From Marimonas arenosa (lineage in GTDB: Bacteria > Pseudomonadota > Alphaproteobacteria > Rhodobacterales > Rhodobacteraceae), in assembly GCF_030848945.1 (NCBI RefSeq), contig NZ_JANHAX010000001.1, positions 496,001 through 560,000 on the forward strand: a DNA stretch of 64,000 nt, read 5' to 3'. The notes under the pieces are model-generated. The model was not told where the DNA came from. It saw only the letters and a program-made list of their open reading frames with translations, and ran no database searches. Made by a program: the position numbers and the translations under genes. Numbering within the stretch: the stretch's first letter is position 1; every line of letters begins with the position of its first letter. Of the stretch, positions 8,324-18,468 are shown in pieces.

Positions 8324-8467
8324 GCCTCGGTCAGGCCGCCGCATTTCCGCCGCGATTGATGCGAAATTTCCTCGAAATTGTTTCCATTTTGCGCACAAGG
8401 CGCCGCATTTCCCGCCAATCCTGCGTCCAGGCAACCAAGACGACCACCGCGCAAGGACTGTTTAACG

Positions 8468-8695
8468 ATGACAAATGTTACCCCGACCGCAAGGGACCGG
8501 AACGGCGCACGCCACGCGCGCCTGTTCGAACTGATCCGGCAGAACAACATCGCCGCGCAGCACGGTCAGAACCAATCGCTGTCGGCCCCCGCGGCCCCAC
8601 AGCACACGATCCGGCAATTCGCCCAGGCCGCCCGCACATCGCTGCTGCCCGAAGAGCAACAGGCATTGGGTATCTCCGCCAGCTTCGGCCGCTGA
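8468..8695 (+). CDS. Small hypothetical protein
   Basis: A possible 75-residue protein beginning MTNVTPTARDRNGARHARLF. A GCAAGGACTG sequence lies 7 bases before the ATG and could serve as ribosome-binding site. It has no signal peptide or membrane segment and no domain that I recognise; the composition is rich in Ala, Gln and Arg with a helical C-terminal half (QFAQAARTSLLPEEQQALGI). It fills the gap between the PrpD-like gene and the convergent ntrX. It may be a genuine small gene or chance coding; only conservation in relatives would settle this. Confidence 0.4.
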   Translation: MTNVTPTARDRNGARHARLFELIRQNNIAAQHGQNQSLSAPAAPQHTIRQFAQAARTSLLPEEQQALGISASFGR

Positions 8696-8717
8696 GTACT
8701 CTTCTCCAACGCGCCCG

Positions 8718-10133
8718 TTAGCCTGCGCTTTCCCGCGCCGCTTCGTCCACCGTAGCGATCCGGGCGCCGGCCTTGTTAGTCGTCACCACCCCCAGCGATT
8801 TCAGCTTTCGGTGCAGCGCCGAACGCTCCATGCCAACGAACTGCGCCGTGCGGCTGATATTGCCGCCGAACCGGTTGATCTGGGTCAGCAGGTACTCCCG
8901 CTCGAATGCCTCGCGTGCCTCGCGCAGCGGCAGTGTTGCCAGCACCCCCGACAGGATCACGCGCCCGCTGTCGCTGGTTTTTTCCTCTTCCGACGGCAAC
9001 TCGCGCGCCTCGATCTCGCCGGTGCCGTCCCCCAGGATCAGCAGCCGTTCGATCATGTTTCTGAGTTGGCGCACATTGCCCGGCCAAGTCATGGTCTGCA
9101 TCAGCGCCACCGCTTCGTCGCTCAAGGGCCGCAGCGGCAGACCCTGGCTGCGGTTGAATTCGCCAATGAAATACTCGGCCAGAAGCGGGATATCCTCGCG
9201 TCGCTCTTCCAGGCTCGGAACCGAAACCGGCACCACATTGAGCCGGTGATACAGCTCCTCGCGGAACCGGCCGGCCTCGATCTCGGCCATCAGGTCCCGG
9301 CTGGTCGAGGAGATCACCCGCAGATCGACTCGAACCTTGTCGGCACCGCCCGATCGCAGAAATTGCTGGTCGACCAGCACGCGGAGAATCTTGCTCTGCG
9401 TGCCCATGGGCATGTCGGCGACCTCGTCGAAATAGATCACGCCACCATGAGCCTCTTCCAGCAGGCCGGGCTCAATGCCGCGTTCTGGGCCTTCGCGCCC
9501 AAACAGCACCTCTTCCATCCGGTCAGGCTCGATCGAGGCGCACCCGACCACCACGAAGGGCCCCTCCTTGCGGTTCGACTGAGCATGAATATAACGCGCG
9601 GCGATTTCCTTACCGACGCCCGACGGTCCCGACAACATCACCCGCCCGTTCGATTTCGTCACCTTATCGAGCTGACTTATCATGGCGCGATAGGCGGCAC
9701 TGGCGCCGATCATCTCGGCGCTGACCGTTTCCTTGCGCTTCAGTTGGGTGTTTTCCCGGCGCAGGCGCGAGGTTTCCATCGCGCGGCGGATCACCACAAG
9801 AAGCTGGTCGATGTTGAACGGCTTCTCGATGAAGTCGTAGGCCCCCTGCTTGATTGCCGCGACGGCGATCTCGATATTGCCATGGCCGGAAATGATCACC
9901 ACCGGCACGTCCGGGAAATCGCGCTTGGTCGCTTTCAGGATATCGATCCCGTCCATCTTGCTGTCCTTCAGCCAGATGTCGAGGATCAGCAGCGCCGGCG
10001 GGTCCTCGGCGATGGCCGCCATCGCATCGTCGGAATTTCCGGCCAGCCGCGTGGCATAGCCTTCGTCTTCGAGGATATCGGAAATCAGTTCCCGGATGTC
10101 GCGTTCGTCATCAACAATCAGAATGTCGCTCAT
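8718..10133 (-). CDS. ntrX: NtrX, nitrogen-regulation response regulator
   Basis: A 471-residue three-domain regulator. The receiver (1-115) has the acidic pair DDE, the likely phospho-acceptor D52, S82 and K104. The AAA+ domain has a Walker A GPSGVGKE and a Walker B region GGVIYFDEVADMP. The usual sigma54-contact GAFTGA is absent: between LFGREG and LLEEAHGG there is only PERGIEPG. This is normal for NtrX of alphaproteobacteria. A Fis-type helix-turn-helix closes the protein (NISRTAQFVGMERSALHRKL). It is the last gene of dusB-ntrB-ntrC-ntrY-ntrX, 9 bases after ntrY, its partner kinase. NtrX affects nitrogen metabolism, respiration and envelope functions in related bacteria. Confidence 0.94.
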   Translation of the reverse strand: MSDILIVDDERDIRELISDILEDEGYATRLAGNSDDAMAAIAEDPPALLILDIWLKDSKMDGIDILKATKRDFPDVPVVIISGHGNIEIAVAAIKQGAYDFIEKPFNIDQLLVVIRRAMETSRLRRENTQLKRKETVSAEMIGASAAYRAMISQLDKVTKSNGRVMLSGPSGVGKEIAARYIHAQSNRKEGPFVVVGCASIEPDRMEEVLFGREGPERGIEPGLLEEAHGGVIYFDEVADMPMGTQSKILRVLVDQQFLRSGGADKVRVDLRVISSTSRDLMAEIEAGRFREELYHRLNVVPVSVPSLEERREDIPLLAEYFIGEFNRSQGLPLRPLSDEAVALMQTMTWPGNVRQLRNMIERLLILGDGTGEIEARELPSEEEKTSDSGRVILSGVLATLPLREAREAFEREYLLTQINRFGGNISRTAQFVGMERSALHRKLKSLGVVTTNKAGARIATVDEAARESAG

Positions 10134-10142
10134 GGTCCTGTC

Positions 10143-12491
10143 TCACACCGCTTGTTTTTCTCTGTCCAAATCAATTTGCTCAGCCGGAGACACCGGCAGC
10201 CGGATCACCGCCATGGCGCCGACATGGGCACCGTCCGCAAAGGCCGGTGCGTTTTCGAGGGCAAGGCTGCCGCCATGCTCCTCGATAATCTTCTTCACGA
10301 TCGGCAGGCCGAGGCCGGTGCCCTTGTCGCGTGTGGTTACGTAAGGCTCGAACAACCGGGCCCGGTCTTCCGGCAGCCCGATGCCGTTGTCGGCAATGGT
10401 AATCACCGCATGGCCATCCTCGCGCACCGTCTCTACCCGGATTTCGGGGCGGTAATCCGCATCCGGCCCGTGGGTTTCGCGCCAGGTCTCGGTGGCCTCG
10501 CCGGCATTCTTGATCAGATTGGTCAGCGCTTGGCTGATCATCGTGGCATCGAACTCGCCCTGCAACACATCCTCGGCCAGGTCCGACGTGATCATCACCT
10601 CCGGCTGCCCCGACTGCTGCAACACCACCGCGTCGTTGACCAGCTTGGTCAGGCTCTCATGCCGCCGGTCCGGTTCGGGCATTCGGGCGAATTTGGAAAA
10701 CTCGTCGACGATCCGGCGCAGATCATTGGTCTGTCGCACGATCACGTCGGTAAGCTCGGCAAGGCTCTGCGCCTCGGCTTCTTCCAGGTGGCGCGAGAAT
10801 TTGCGCTTGATACGTTCCGAGCTCAGCTGAATCGGCGTCAGCGGATTCTTGATCTCATGGGCGATGCGCCGAGCCACATCCCCCCAGGCGGCCATCCGCT
10901 GGGCGCTGACCAGGTCGGTCACGTCGTCGAAGGCCACGACGTAACCTTCCAACTCGCCGGCCTCGCCTTCGCGCGTGGCCATCCGTACCAGCAGGTTCTC
11001 CAGTCGGCCACCCCGCGTCACCCGCACTTCGCCCTGCACCACCCGCTGCGGTCCCGCCCGCAGGCTGTCGAACAGGGCGGCAAATTCCGGCACCGCCACG
11101 CTCAGAGCAATCTGCGACTGGTGTTCGCGCCAGTCGAGCAGCCGTTCGGCCGAGCGGTTGACGAATGTGACCCGGCCCTCCGAGTCCACGCCAACGACAC
11201 CCGACGTCACCGAGCTCAGCACCGAATCGAACAGCCGTCGACGTCGCTCGATCTGCTCGGTGTTGGACAACAGCGCATCGCGTTGACCCTTCAATTGCCG
11301 TGTCATCTGGTTGAAATACCGCCCCAACATGGCGATTTCGTCGTCACCGTCTTCCTCGATCACTTGCACGTCGAGATCACCGGCGCCGACCTGCTGGGCG
11401 GCGCCGGCCAGCCGCCCAACCGGCCGTGACAGCCGTTCGGCAAACCATAGGCCCAGCCAGATCGCCGCCAGGATCAGGATCACCGCGAAACCGAGATAGA
11501 GCAGCCCGAACTCGAACAGCACCCGCCCGCGTTCGGCTTCAAGCTGCTGGTACAGCCGCACCGTTTCCTGGGTTTCGTCCAGCAGCTTGAGGATCTTGCC
11601 GTCGACCTCGCGACTGACATAGACCAGCCGGTCGGGAAAATTCTCCAACGGCACGATGGCCCGGAACTCGTTGTTGTCCCAGTCCGGGATCATCGCGATA
11701 CCTGCCTCGCGCGCCTCGGCGATCTGCTCGGTCGACGGTTTCTCGAAGTCGAACAGGTACGAGCGTTTGCCCCGCGCCCTGAGTTCCCCGGTGCCGTCGA
11801 TGGCATAGGCTTCACGCATCTCCGGCTGGAAGCGCTGCTGGCCCAGTGTCAGCACCTCGCGCACTTCCGGGTCCTGCATGAAAGGTGTGGCGGTGCGCGC
11901 CAGGTCGATCATCCGGGCAAGCGACCGCGCACTGTCATCCAGCGACGACCGGTGCTCGGCCTCATAGGCTCGCGCCGCCGAAAACGACGAGCCCACCACC
12001 GAGCGCACCCGCTCCGAGAACCAGCCCTCGAGCCCGATATTCAGCATCAATACGGCAAAGATCGCCACGATCACCGTCGGGATCAGCGCCATGATCACGA
12101 AAACCCCGGTCAGCCGCATGTGCAGACGCGACCCTGCCGACCGGGCCCGGCGGGCGATGATCATCCGCGCCACCCGGCTCATCACCAGCGCGGCGACGAT
12201 CACCACATAGACGAGATCGGCCAGAATCACCAACCGCAATGGCGTCGAGCTTGCGCCCTGCTGGATCTGCAACAGGATCAGTGAGGTCGCCAGCACCAGC
12301 ACTGGCGCCAGACTCACCAGACCCCACGTTGCCAGCGTCTGCGCGCGCCGCAGACGCCGCAGACGCACAAGCCTGTTCCACCAGCCTGATTGTGCCCGGG
12401 ATGCCACCCGCTGCCCTCTTGATCTTGTGACGCCCGCGCGCCCACACCGCTTATTTTGTGGCTTGTTCCGGCGTTGAGGCGCCGATGCCAC
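10143..12491 (-). CDS. ntrY: NtrY, membrane sensor histidine kinase
   Basis: Up to 782 residues. Hydrophobic segments at about 55-77, 87-105, 128-152 and 328-350 enclose a periplasmic region of some 170 residues. A HAMP linker (about 350-405), a PAS domain (about 415-530), the HisKA box with H545 in [13 protein letters not shown], and a catalytic domain with N, G1 (DNGIGLP) and G2 (GTGLGLPIVKK) boxes follow. The listed start is a GTG 15 bases after ntrC; an in-frame GTG at 12407 has a better ribosome-binding sequence (AGAGGG) and would give the more usual N terminus, so the true start may be there. It phosphorylates NtrX and probably cross-talks with NtrC. Confidence 0.93.
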   Translation of the reverse strand: MASAPQRRNKPQNKRCGRAGVTRSRGQRVASRAQSGWWNRLVRLRRLRRAQTLATWGLVSLAPVLVLATSLILLQIQQGASSTPLRLVILADLVYVVIVAALVMSRVARMIIARRARSAGSRLHMRLTGVFVIMALIPTVIVAIFAVLMLNIGLEGWFSERVRSVVGSSFSAARAYEAEHRSSLDDSARSLARMIDLARTATPFMQDPEVREVLTLGQQRFQPEMREAYAIDGTGELRARGKRSYLFDFEKPSTEQIAEAREAGIAMIPDWDNNEFRAIVPLENFPDRLVYVSREVDGKILKLLDETQETVRLYQQLEAERGRVLFEFGLLYLGFAVILILAAIWLGLWFAERLSRPVGRLAGAAQQVGAGDLDVQVIEEDGDDEIAMLGRYFNQMTRQLKGQRDALLSNTEQIERRRRLFDSVLSSVTSGVVGVDSEGRVTFVNRSAERLLDWREHQSQIALSVAVPEFAALFDSLRAGPQRVVQGEVRVTRGGRLENLLVRMATREGEAGELEGYVVAFDDVTDLVSAQRMAAWGDVARRIAHEIKNPLTPIQLSSERIKRKFSRHLEEAEAQSLAELTDVIVRQTNDLRRIVDEFSKFARMPEPDRRHESLTKLVNDAVVLQQSGQPEVMITSDLAEDVLQGEFDATMISQALTNLIKNAGEATETWRETHGPDADYRPEIRVETVREDGHAVITIADNGIGLPEDRARLFEPYVTTRDKGTGLGLPIVKKIIEEHGGSLALENAPAFADGAHVGAMAVIRLPVSPAEQIDLDREKQAV

Positions 12492-12506
12492 TCTTCTGTT
12501 GCGGTT

Positions 12507-13871
12507 TTACATCAATTTGCGGCGGCGTGTCACGCGAATATCCAGATCGGTGATCTTCTTGCGCAAAGTATTGCGATTGATGCCGAGCAGGTCGGCGCAT
12601 TTCGCCTGGTTGCCGCCGGTTGCATCCAGCGCAATCTCGATTAACGGCAACTCCACCTCGCGCAGGATGCGGGCATAGAGCCCCGGCGGCGGCAGCATGT
12701 TGCCGTGCAGGTCGAAATAGCGCCGAAGGTGCCGCGCCACGCTGGCCGACAGCTTGTCACCGTCGGAAATCCCCAGCACCGGCTCGTTGCCCGGTTGGTT
12801 GCCCAGCACCGCCTCGACCTCCGACCGCGCGATCTCGTCGGCCCGCGCCGTCAACCCCAGTCGCCGCACCGCGTTCTCAAGTTGCCGCACATTCCCGGGC
12901 CAACTGTATTTGCGCATCAAGGCTATCGCGTCCTCGGAAAAGAAACGTTTCGGCGCCCCCTCGCGCTCGGATTTGGCCAGGAAATGCTCGGCCAGAAGCG
13001 GAATGTCATCGACCCGCTCGCGCAGGGACGGCACGTGCAGTGCTGCCCCGTCGAGCCGGTAATAGAGATCTTGACGTAACCTGCCATCCTCCATCGCCTG
13101 GGCCAGATCGCCCTGGCTGGTGGCCATGAACCGCGGCACGTGTTCGCCGGGATTGTCAATCATGCGTACAATCCGCGCTTGAAGATCCGGATCTATATCG
13201 CTGATTTCATCAACTAAAACCGTTCCCCCCTTGGCCCGTGCCAGAACCCGGGCCGGGCCTTCGAGATCCTGCAGATCCGCCCCCGTCACGGTCACGAAGG
13301 GCAGCGTGCGGCGGTCCGAGAAATCGTGGATCGCACGGGCGATCAGGGACTTGCCAGTGCCGCTTTCGCCCGAGATCATCACCGCCATGTCGGTGTTCAT
13401 CACCCGCGCCACCAGCCGATAGAGCGCCTGCATCGCCGGTGTCCGCCCCACCAGGGGCAGTTCGTCGGGCCGCTCGTTATCCTCGTTCCGCGGTCCCGGC
13501 GCGCGGCGGCGGTTCTCCAGCGCCCGCGCGGTTCGTTTCATCAGGTCCGGCAGATCGAACGGCTTCGGCAAATAGTCATAGGCCTCGGCTTCAGCCGCCT
13601 GAATCGCGGTCATGATCGTGTTCTGCGCCGAAATCACGATCACCGGCAGGTCAGGTCGGTCCTGCTGGATCTTCGGCAGCATCTCCAGCCCGTTTCCGTC
13701 CGGCATCATGACGTCGCTGATCACCACGTCGCCCTTACCCTCGCCCACCCATCGCATCAACGTGGTCAGCGATGAGGTCGCGTGCACCTTGCACCCGGCC
13801 CGCGTCAACGCCTGGGTCAGAACGGTGCGGATCGTGCGATCATCGTCGGCAACAAGTACGGTGCCATCCAT
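12507..13871 (-). CDS. ntrC: NtrC, nitrogen-regulation response regulator lacking GAFTGA
   Basis: A 454-residue NtrC. The receiver has DDD at 9-11, phospho-acceptor D53, S81 and K103. The central AAA+ domain has Walker A GESGTGKS at 168-175 and Walker B GGTVLVDE at 215-222. Between them, where sigma54-dependent NtrC carries ELFGHEKGAFTGA, only [14 protein letters not shown] is found: the contact loop is deleted. This matches Rhodobacter capsulatus NtrC, which activates with the housekeeping sigma factor. A Fis-type helix-turn-helix ends the protein ([20 protein letters not shown]). It starts 4 bases after ntrB, so the two-component pair is coupled. It should activate nitrogen-assimilation genes when ammonium is low. 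Confidence 0.95.
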   Translation of the reverse strand: MDGTVLVADDDRTIRTVLTQALTRAGCKVHATSSLTTLMRWVGEGKGDVVISDVMMPDGNGLEMLPKIQQDRPDLPVIVISAQNTIMTAIQAAEAEAYDYLPKPFDLPDLMKRTARALENRRRAPGPRNEDNERPDELPLVGRTPAMQALYRLVARVMNTDMAVMISGESGTGKSLIARAIHDFSDRRTLPFVTVTGADLQDLEGPARVLARAKGGTVLVDEISDIDPDLQARIVRMIDNPGEHVPRFMATSQGDLAQAMEDGRLRQDLYYRLDGAALHVPSLRERVDDIPLLAEHFLAKSEREGAPKRFFSEDAIALMRKYSWPGNVRQLENAVRRLGLTARADEIARSEVEAVLGNQPGNEPVLGISDGDKLSASVARHLRRYFDLHGNMLPPPGLYARILREVELPLIEIALDATGGNQAKCADLLGINRNTLRKKITDLDIRVTRRRKLM

Positions 13872-13875
13872 AGGC

Positions 13876-14961
13876 TCACTCCTTTTTGTCCTTTGCGGCC
13901 AGCGGCAGGGAAATGCGGAAAACCGTGCGGCCCGGCACGGATTTCACAGAGACCCAGCCTTCATGGTCGGATATGATCTTGGCCGTCAGCGCCAGCCCCA
14001 GACCGGTGCCGTTCTCGCGCCCCGACACGAACGGGTCGAACACATCCGCGGCAATCTCCGGTGGAAGGCCCGGGCCGTCGTCGATGATCTCGATCTGAAG
14101 CGGCAGGCTTTCGGATCGACCATCGGACCTGCGCAGACGGAAAGAGTGTTCATAGAACGTGTGCAGGGTGATCGTGCCGCCGTCCTTGCCTGCCGCCTCG
14201 GCGGCGTTTTTCAGCAGGTTCTGCATCACCTGCAGCAACTGATCCTGGTCGCCCCAGGCCAACGGCAGGGACGGATCATAGTCCTCGCGGATCGTCATGT
14301 GGGCGCCAAAGCCCAGCAGCGCCGAACGCCGCGCCCGATCGAGGACATCGTGGACATTGACCGGCCGGAAATCCGGCTGCGACAGGTTGCCGAACTGCTC
14401 CACCTGCTCGAGCAGCTTCACGATCCGCCGGCTTTCGTTGACGATTAAGTCAGTTAGCTCAAGGTCTTCCGGTCCGAGGCTCATGCTCAGAAGCTGGGCA
14501 GCGCCGGTGATTCCGGCCAGCGGGTTCTTGATCTCATGGGCCAGCATCTCGGCCATGCCGATGGCCGACTTGGCTGCAGATTTCACCGAATGCGACTGTG
14601 TCATCCGTCCAGCCAGTTCGCGCGGCGAGATCAGGAACAGCATCTGCCCCGGACGCCCTTGCACCGGCGCGATCTGCAAGTTGCAATGGAGCGGCGCCCG
14701 TTCACCCGTGCCGACGTCGACATCATTGACGAAAAGCGGTGTCGTGTTGGTTCGCGCGCGCTCGAACGCCTCCTCCAGCGGCGCATCAATGGTCAGCCTG
14801 TCCCAGACCGGTTGCCCCCGCATCGCCTTGACCGAGGACAGCATGAAGCCTTCCGCCGCCGGGTTGATATCGACGATCACGTCGTCTGCATCAACGAGGA
14901 TCGCCGGCACCGGCAACGAAGCCCAGATCGAATCCTCCATCGGGATGTCCTCCGCCCTCAT
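13876..14961 (-). CDS. ntrB: NtrB, nitrogen-regulation histidine kinase/phosphatase
   Basis: A 361-residue soluble kinase with no membrane segment. A PAS domain covers about residues 12-115. The HisKA box carries H142 in [20 protein letters not shown], and the catalytic domain shows the N box ([11 protein letters not shown]), G1 (DDGPGLPPE) and G2 ([12 protein letters not shown]). NtrB phosphorylates NtrC under nitrogen limitation and dephosphorylates it when PII binds. No glnB or glnK lies next to it; the PII-like gene at 24970 is of a different subtype. Its start overlaps the dusB stop by 4 bases, the usual alphaproteobacterial arrangement. Confidence 0.95.
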   Translation of the reverse strand: MRAEDIPMEDSIWASLPVPAILVDADDVIVDINPAAEGFMLSSVKAMRGQPVWDRLTIDAPLEEAFERARTNTTPLFVNDVDVGTGERAPLHCNLQIAPVQGRPGQMLFLISPRELAGRMTQSHSVKSAAKSAIGMAEMLAHEIKNPLAGITGAAQLLSMSLGPEDLELTDLIVNESRRIVKLLEQVEQFGNLSQPDFRPVNVHDVLDRARRSALLGFGAHMTIREDYDPSLPLAWGDQDQLLQVMQNLLKNAAEAAGKDGGTITLHTFYEHSFRLRRSDGRSESLPLQIEIIDDGPGLPPEIAADVFDPFVSGRENGTGLGLALTAKIISDHEGWVSVKSVPGRTVFRISLPLAAKDKKE

Positions 14962-15941
14962 GCCGCCACCTGTTCGGTATCAAGGATCGCCTGCGGGATC
15001 AGCGCCAGCACGCGCCGCGGCTCGCGGCAGGTCAGCAACTCGCGCCGCAGCCCGGGCGGCGTGCCGGCCTCGTCCATGTACCAGCCCAGATGCTTGCGCC
15101 CGACCCGATTGCCCAGATCCGCCCCGTAGAAGCTCAACATCGCCTCGTAATGCTCTGTAATCATGTCAACAAGTTCTTTCCCTTTTGGGATCTCCGGGGC
15201 CGGCGTGCCATAGAGCTCATGCGCCACCTGCGCCAGCAACCACGGCCGTCCCTGCGCCCCCCGCCCGATCATCACGCCGGCCGCGTCCGAATCAGCCAGC
15301 GCATCGCGGGCCTCACCCGCCGAGCGAATGTCGCCATTGGCGATCACCGGCACCTGAACCGCCTCGGTGACCGCCCGGATCGCCGTCCAGTCAGCGCGCC
15401 CCTTGTAGAACTGGCATCGCGTTCGCCCGTGAACGACGATCCGCCGCACGCCCGCTGCTTCAGCCCGCCGGGCCAGTTCCGGCGCGTTCAGGGTGGTGTC
15501 GTCCCAGCCGAGGCGCGTTTTCAGCGTCACCGGCACACGCACCGCCTCGGCGACCGCCTCGATCAGGCGCAGAGCGTGATCGAGATCGCGCATCAGGGCC
15601 GAGCCCGACATGCCCCCCGTCACCTTCTTGGCCGGGCAACCCATGTTGATGTCTATCACCGTCGCCCCCATCGCTTCGACCATCCGCGCGGCCTCGGCCA
15701 TCGGACCCGGCGCGCACCCGGCGATCTGCACTGCGCTGTTTTCGATCCCGGCGCCCAACTCAGCCTTTTCCCGCGTGCCCGGCCGCGCGGTCAGGAATTC
15801 GCCGCTGGCAATCATCTCCGACACCACCAGCCCCGCCCCGAACCGGCTCACCAGGCTACGGAACGGCAGGTCGGTGATCCCCGCCAACGGCGCCAGCGCC
15901 ACCGGTGGATCCAGGATCAACTCATTCGGAGACTCGGTCAA
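14958..15941 (-). CDS. dusB: tRNA-dihydrouridine synthase B (NifR3)
   Basis: A 327-residue FMN-dependent enzyme that reduces uridine to dihydrouridine in the tRNA D-loop. The TIM-barrel start is LAPLAGITDLPFRSLVSRFG, and the Dus signature IDINMGCPAKKVTGGMSGSA holds the catalytic Cys102. NGDI and GVMIGRGAQGRPWL are phosphate-binding parts. It leads the ntr operon, with its stop overlapping the ntrB start; in Rhodobacter this gene was named nifR3 for that reason. About 168 bases divide it from the divergent ispDF gene, and the operon promoter should lie there. Confidence 0.95.
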   Translation of the reverse strand: MTESPNELILDPPVALAPLAGITDLPFRSLVSRFGAGLVVSEMIASGEFLTARPGTREKAELGAGIENSAVQIAGCAPGPMAEAARMVEAMGATVIDINMGCPAKKVTGGMSGSALMRDLDHALRLIEAVAEAVRVPVTLKTRLGWDDTTLNAPELARRAEAAGVRRIVVHGRTRCQFYKGRADWTAIRAVTEAVQVPVIANGDIRSAGEARDALADSDAAGVMIGRGAQGRPWLLAQVAHELYGTPAPEIPKGKELVDMITEHYEAMLSFYGADLGNRVGRKHLGWYMDEAGTPPGLRRELLTCREPRRVLALIPQAILDTEQVAA

Positions 15942-16109
15942 AGCGCTTAATCCTTGTGCATATCGGATGACCTAGGCCGCGCCGGCCCAATTCACAACAA
16001 AACAACGCCGAAAAAGTGGCCATCCGCGGCAATCTGCCCATTTATTAAGCACATACTCGGAATGTCTGCACAATTGCTCTCCTCCGGCTCAGGCCGTAAG
16101 TAGTGGCTG

Positions 16110-17240
16110 ATGACCACCGCCATTCTCATAGTCGCAGCCGGGCGCGGCACCCGCGCGGGCCCCGGCGCACCGAAACAGTGGCGCCCGCTGGCTGGCCGCC
16201 GGGTGATCGACTGGACACTCGATGCCTTCCTTTCGACCCCAGGTATCGGCCCGGTAATGGTGGCCCTGCATGCCGAGGACATTGCCGGCTTCGTCGCACC
16301 TAAAGGAGTGTTGACCTGCACAGGCGGCGCCACCCGCGCCGCCTCGGTCCGCGCCGGGCTCGAAGCGCTGGCGCCTCTGACCCCGGACAAGGTGCTGATC
16401 CACGATGTCGCCCGGCCCTGCCTGTCGCAGTCGGTGATCGCGGCTGTGGTCGCCGCGCTCGACCAGGCCCCCGGCGCCGCGCCCGCCCTGCCCGTAACCG
16501 ACGCGCTCTGGCGCGGCGTGGACGGTCGTGTCTCCGGCAGCGCCAACCGTGAGGGCCTGTTTCGAGCCCAAACGCCACAGGGCTTCCGCTTCGATGCCAT
16601 CCTCGCGGCGCACCGCTCCCATGTCGGCGAGGCCGCCGACGATGTCGAAGTCGCCCGTGCTGCGGGGCTTGAGGTTGTGATCGTTCCGGGGCATGAGGAC
16701 AATCTCAAGATCACCCATGCGCCCGATTTCGCCCGGGCCGAACAGATTCTACGAGGGACCATGGATATCCGCCTCGGCAACGGTTTCGACGTCCACGCCT
16801 TCGGTCCCGGCGACCATGTGATGCTCTGCGGTGTCGCGGTGCCACACGACCGTGGGCTCAAGGGCCATTCCGACGCCGATGTCGGCATGCATGCGGTGAC
16901 CGACGCGCTCTACGGCGCGCTGGCGCAGGGCGATATCGGCCGCCACTTCCCGCCTTCCGACCCGCAATGGAAAGGTGCCGCAAGCCACATCTTCCTCGCC
17001 CATGCCACCGCGCTCGCCGGTGACCAAGGCTTCACCGTTTCCAACGTCGACGTCACGCTGATCTGCGAACGCCCCAAGATCGGCCCCCTTGCCACCGCCA
17101 TGCAGGCCCGCATCGCCGAAATCCTCGCTCTCGACCCCGCCCGCGTGTCGGTCAAGGCCACCACCACGGAGCGACTGGGCTTCACCGGCCGCGAAGAAGG
17201 CATCGCCGCCCTTGCCACCGCCACCCTCATCAGACCATGA
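16110..17240 (+). CDS. ispDF: Bifunctional IspD/IspF isoprenoid enzyme
   Basis: A 376-residue fusion of two steps of the MEP pathway. Residues 1-217 are 2-C-methyl-D-erythritol 4-phosphate cytidylyltransferase, with [17 protein letters not shown] for CTP binding and [10 protein letters not shown]. Residues 218-376, beginning at an internal Met in [15 protein letters not shown], are 2-C-methyl-D-erythritol 2,4-cyclodiphosphate synthase, with the zinc ligands in GFDVHAF and [10 protein letters not shown] and the closing [13 protein letters not shown]. The fusion skips the IspE step between them and is common in alphaproteobacteria. It heads a plus-strand group with pgpA and pncC. Confidence 0.96.
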   Translation: MTTAILIVAAGRGTRAGPGAPKQWRPLAGRRVIDWTLDAFLSTPGIGPVMVALHAEDIAGFVAPKGVLTCTGGATRAASVRAGLEALAPLTPDKVLIHDVARPCLSQSVIAAVVAALDQAPGAAPALPVTDALWRGVDGRVSGSANREGLFRAQTPQGFRFDAILAAHRSHVGEAADDVEVARAAGLEVVIVPGHEDNLKITHAPDFARAEQILRGTMDIRLGNGFDVHAFGPGDHVMLCGVAVPHDRGLKGHSDADVGMHAVTDALYGALAQGDIGRHFPPSDPQWKGAASHIFLAHATALAGDQGFTVSNVDVTLICERPKIGPLATAMQARIAEILALDPARVSVKATTTERLGFTGREEGIAALATATLIRP

Positions 17241-17330
17241 TCCAGCTCTTCATCTGACCCCAGACTATCCCAGGGAGGGGCCAGGAGCTGGCCCCGCGCA
17301 CCCGCCCCCGCCACGTATCGGACCGCAACC

Positions 17331-17831
17331 ATGACCCGCCTCATCGCCACCTTCTTCTACACCGGATATCTCAAACCTCTCTCCGGGACCTGGGGCTCGG
17401 CCGCCGCGGTTGTTGCCGCCTTCCTGCTCTATCTTCTCGGCGGCTGGCTGCTGGTCGCCATCCTGATCCCGATCGCATTCGTCGCCGGGCTCTGGGCGAC
17501 GGCGCGCGAAACCGCGGGCAAGGACAACCACGATCCGTCCGAGATTGTCATCGACGAGGTCGCCGGCCAGTGGATCGCGCTTCTGCCGGTGCTGATCGGC
17601 GCCAGCCATGCCGGCTATACCGGTCCCGATGCGCTGGCGCTCTGGCCGGGTTGGGTCACCGCCTTCCTTGCCTTCCGCTTCTTCGACATCCTCAAACCCG
17701 GGCCGATCGGCTGGGCCGACCGCCAGAAAGGTCCGATTGGCGTCATGCTCGACGATATCCTCGCCGGCATAGCCGCGGCGTTGGTCGTGGGGGTTTTCGC
17801 CTACGCGGCACATGGCTATCCTGGGGCATGA
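17331..17831 (+). CDS. pgpA: Phosphatidylglycerophosphatase A
   Basis: A 166-residue inner-membrane enzyme that dephosphorylates phosphatidylglycerol phosphate to phosphatidylglycerol. It shows the PgpA motifs PLSGTWGSAAAV (near 16), DPSEIVIDEVAGQWIAL (near 66) and RFFDILKPGPIGWADR (near 115), and several hydrophobic segments. It is 90 bases after ispDF and its stop overlaps the start of the next gene in ATGA, so pncC is translationally coupled. The pairing of pgpA with a CinA-type amidase gene is very frequent in proteobacteria. Confidence 0.95.
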   Translation: MTRLIATFFYTGYLKPLSGTWGSAAAVVAAFLLYLLGGWLLVAILIPIAFVAGLWATARETAGKDNHDPSEIVIDEVAGQWIALLPVLIGASHAGYTGPDALALWPGWVTAFLAFRFFDILKPGPIGWADRQKGPIGVMLDDILAGIAAALVVGVFAYAAHGYPGA

Positions 17832-18295
17832 CTGCTGCACATGTTCTCGAACAGGCCCGCAAGCACGGGGTGATGATCGCCACCGCCGAAAGCTGCACCG
17901 GCGGCATGGTCGCTGCCGCGCTCACCGACGTCGCCGGGTCTTCGGACGTGTTCGAGCGCGGCTTCGTCACCTATTCCAACGCCGCCAAACAGGAGATGCT
18001 GGGCGTATCCCGCACCACGCTCGAGCGCTGCGGCGCGGTCTCCGAAGAGGTCGCCCGAGAAATGGCCGACGGCGCGCTCGCCCGTGGCCATGCCCAACTC
18101 GCCGTCGCCATCACCGGCATCGCCGGCCCCGGCGGCTCCGAGCGCAAACCCGAGGGCCGGGTCTGCTTCGGGCTCGCTTTCGAGGGCCGGGTAACCGACA
18201 CCGAAACGCAGGAGTTCGGCCCTCGCGGCCGCGACTGGGTGCGCAAGGCCGCTCGTGACCACGCGCTCTTCCTGCTGCTTTCCGCCCTGCCTTGA
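17828..18295 (+). CDS. pncC: Nicotinamide-nucleotide amidase (CinA C-terminal domain)
   Basis: A 155-residue stand-alone CinA C-terminal domain that deamidates nicotinamide mononucleotide to nicotinate mononucleotide in pyridine-nucleotide salvage. Motifs are TAESCTGGMVAAALTDVAG near residue 18, the following FVTYSNAAKQEMLGV, and the glycine loop TGIAGPGGSERKPEG. The competence-linked N-terminal domain is missing, as in PncC of Escherichia coli. It overlaps pgpA by 4 bases. Confidence 0.93.
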   Translation: MTAAHVLEQARKHGVMIATAESCTGGMVAAALTDVAGSSDVFERGFVTYSNAAKQEMLGVSRTTLERCGAVSEEVAREMADGALARGHAQLAVAITGIAGPGGSERKPEGRVCFGLAFEGRVTDTETQEFGPRGRDWVRKAARDHALFLLLSALP

Positions 18296-18468
18296 TCGAT
18301 CCGGTTTTCGCCCGGTTTGCGGGCACCACCCGGCGAATCGCGCCAAAAAAACAGTCGTTTTGCAAACCGGCGGGTTTTTCACCGTCCCGGCGCCGCTTGC
18401 CTCTTTTTTCCGCGCCGCCGTTCCGCTTTGAAGCCACAAAACCAACAACACGCGGAAGGGATTTTCAC

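Noticed and set aside
8811-11429. A very long open frame (over 800 codons) on the plus strand
   Set aside because: It lies antisense to ntrX and ntrY, whose domains are unmistakable. Long antisense frames are an effect of high GC and biased third positions.
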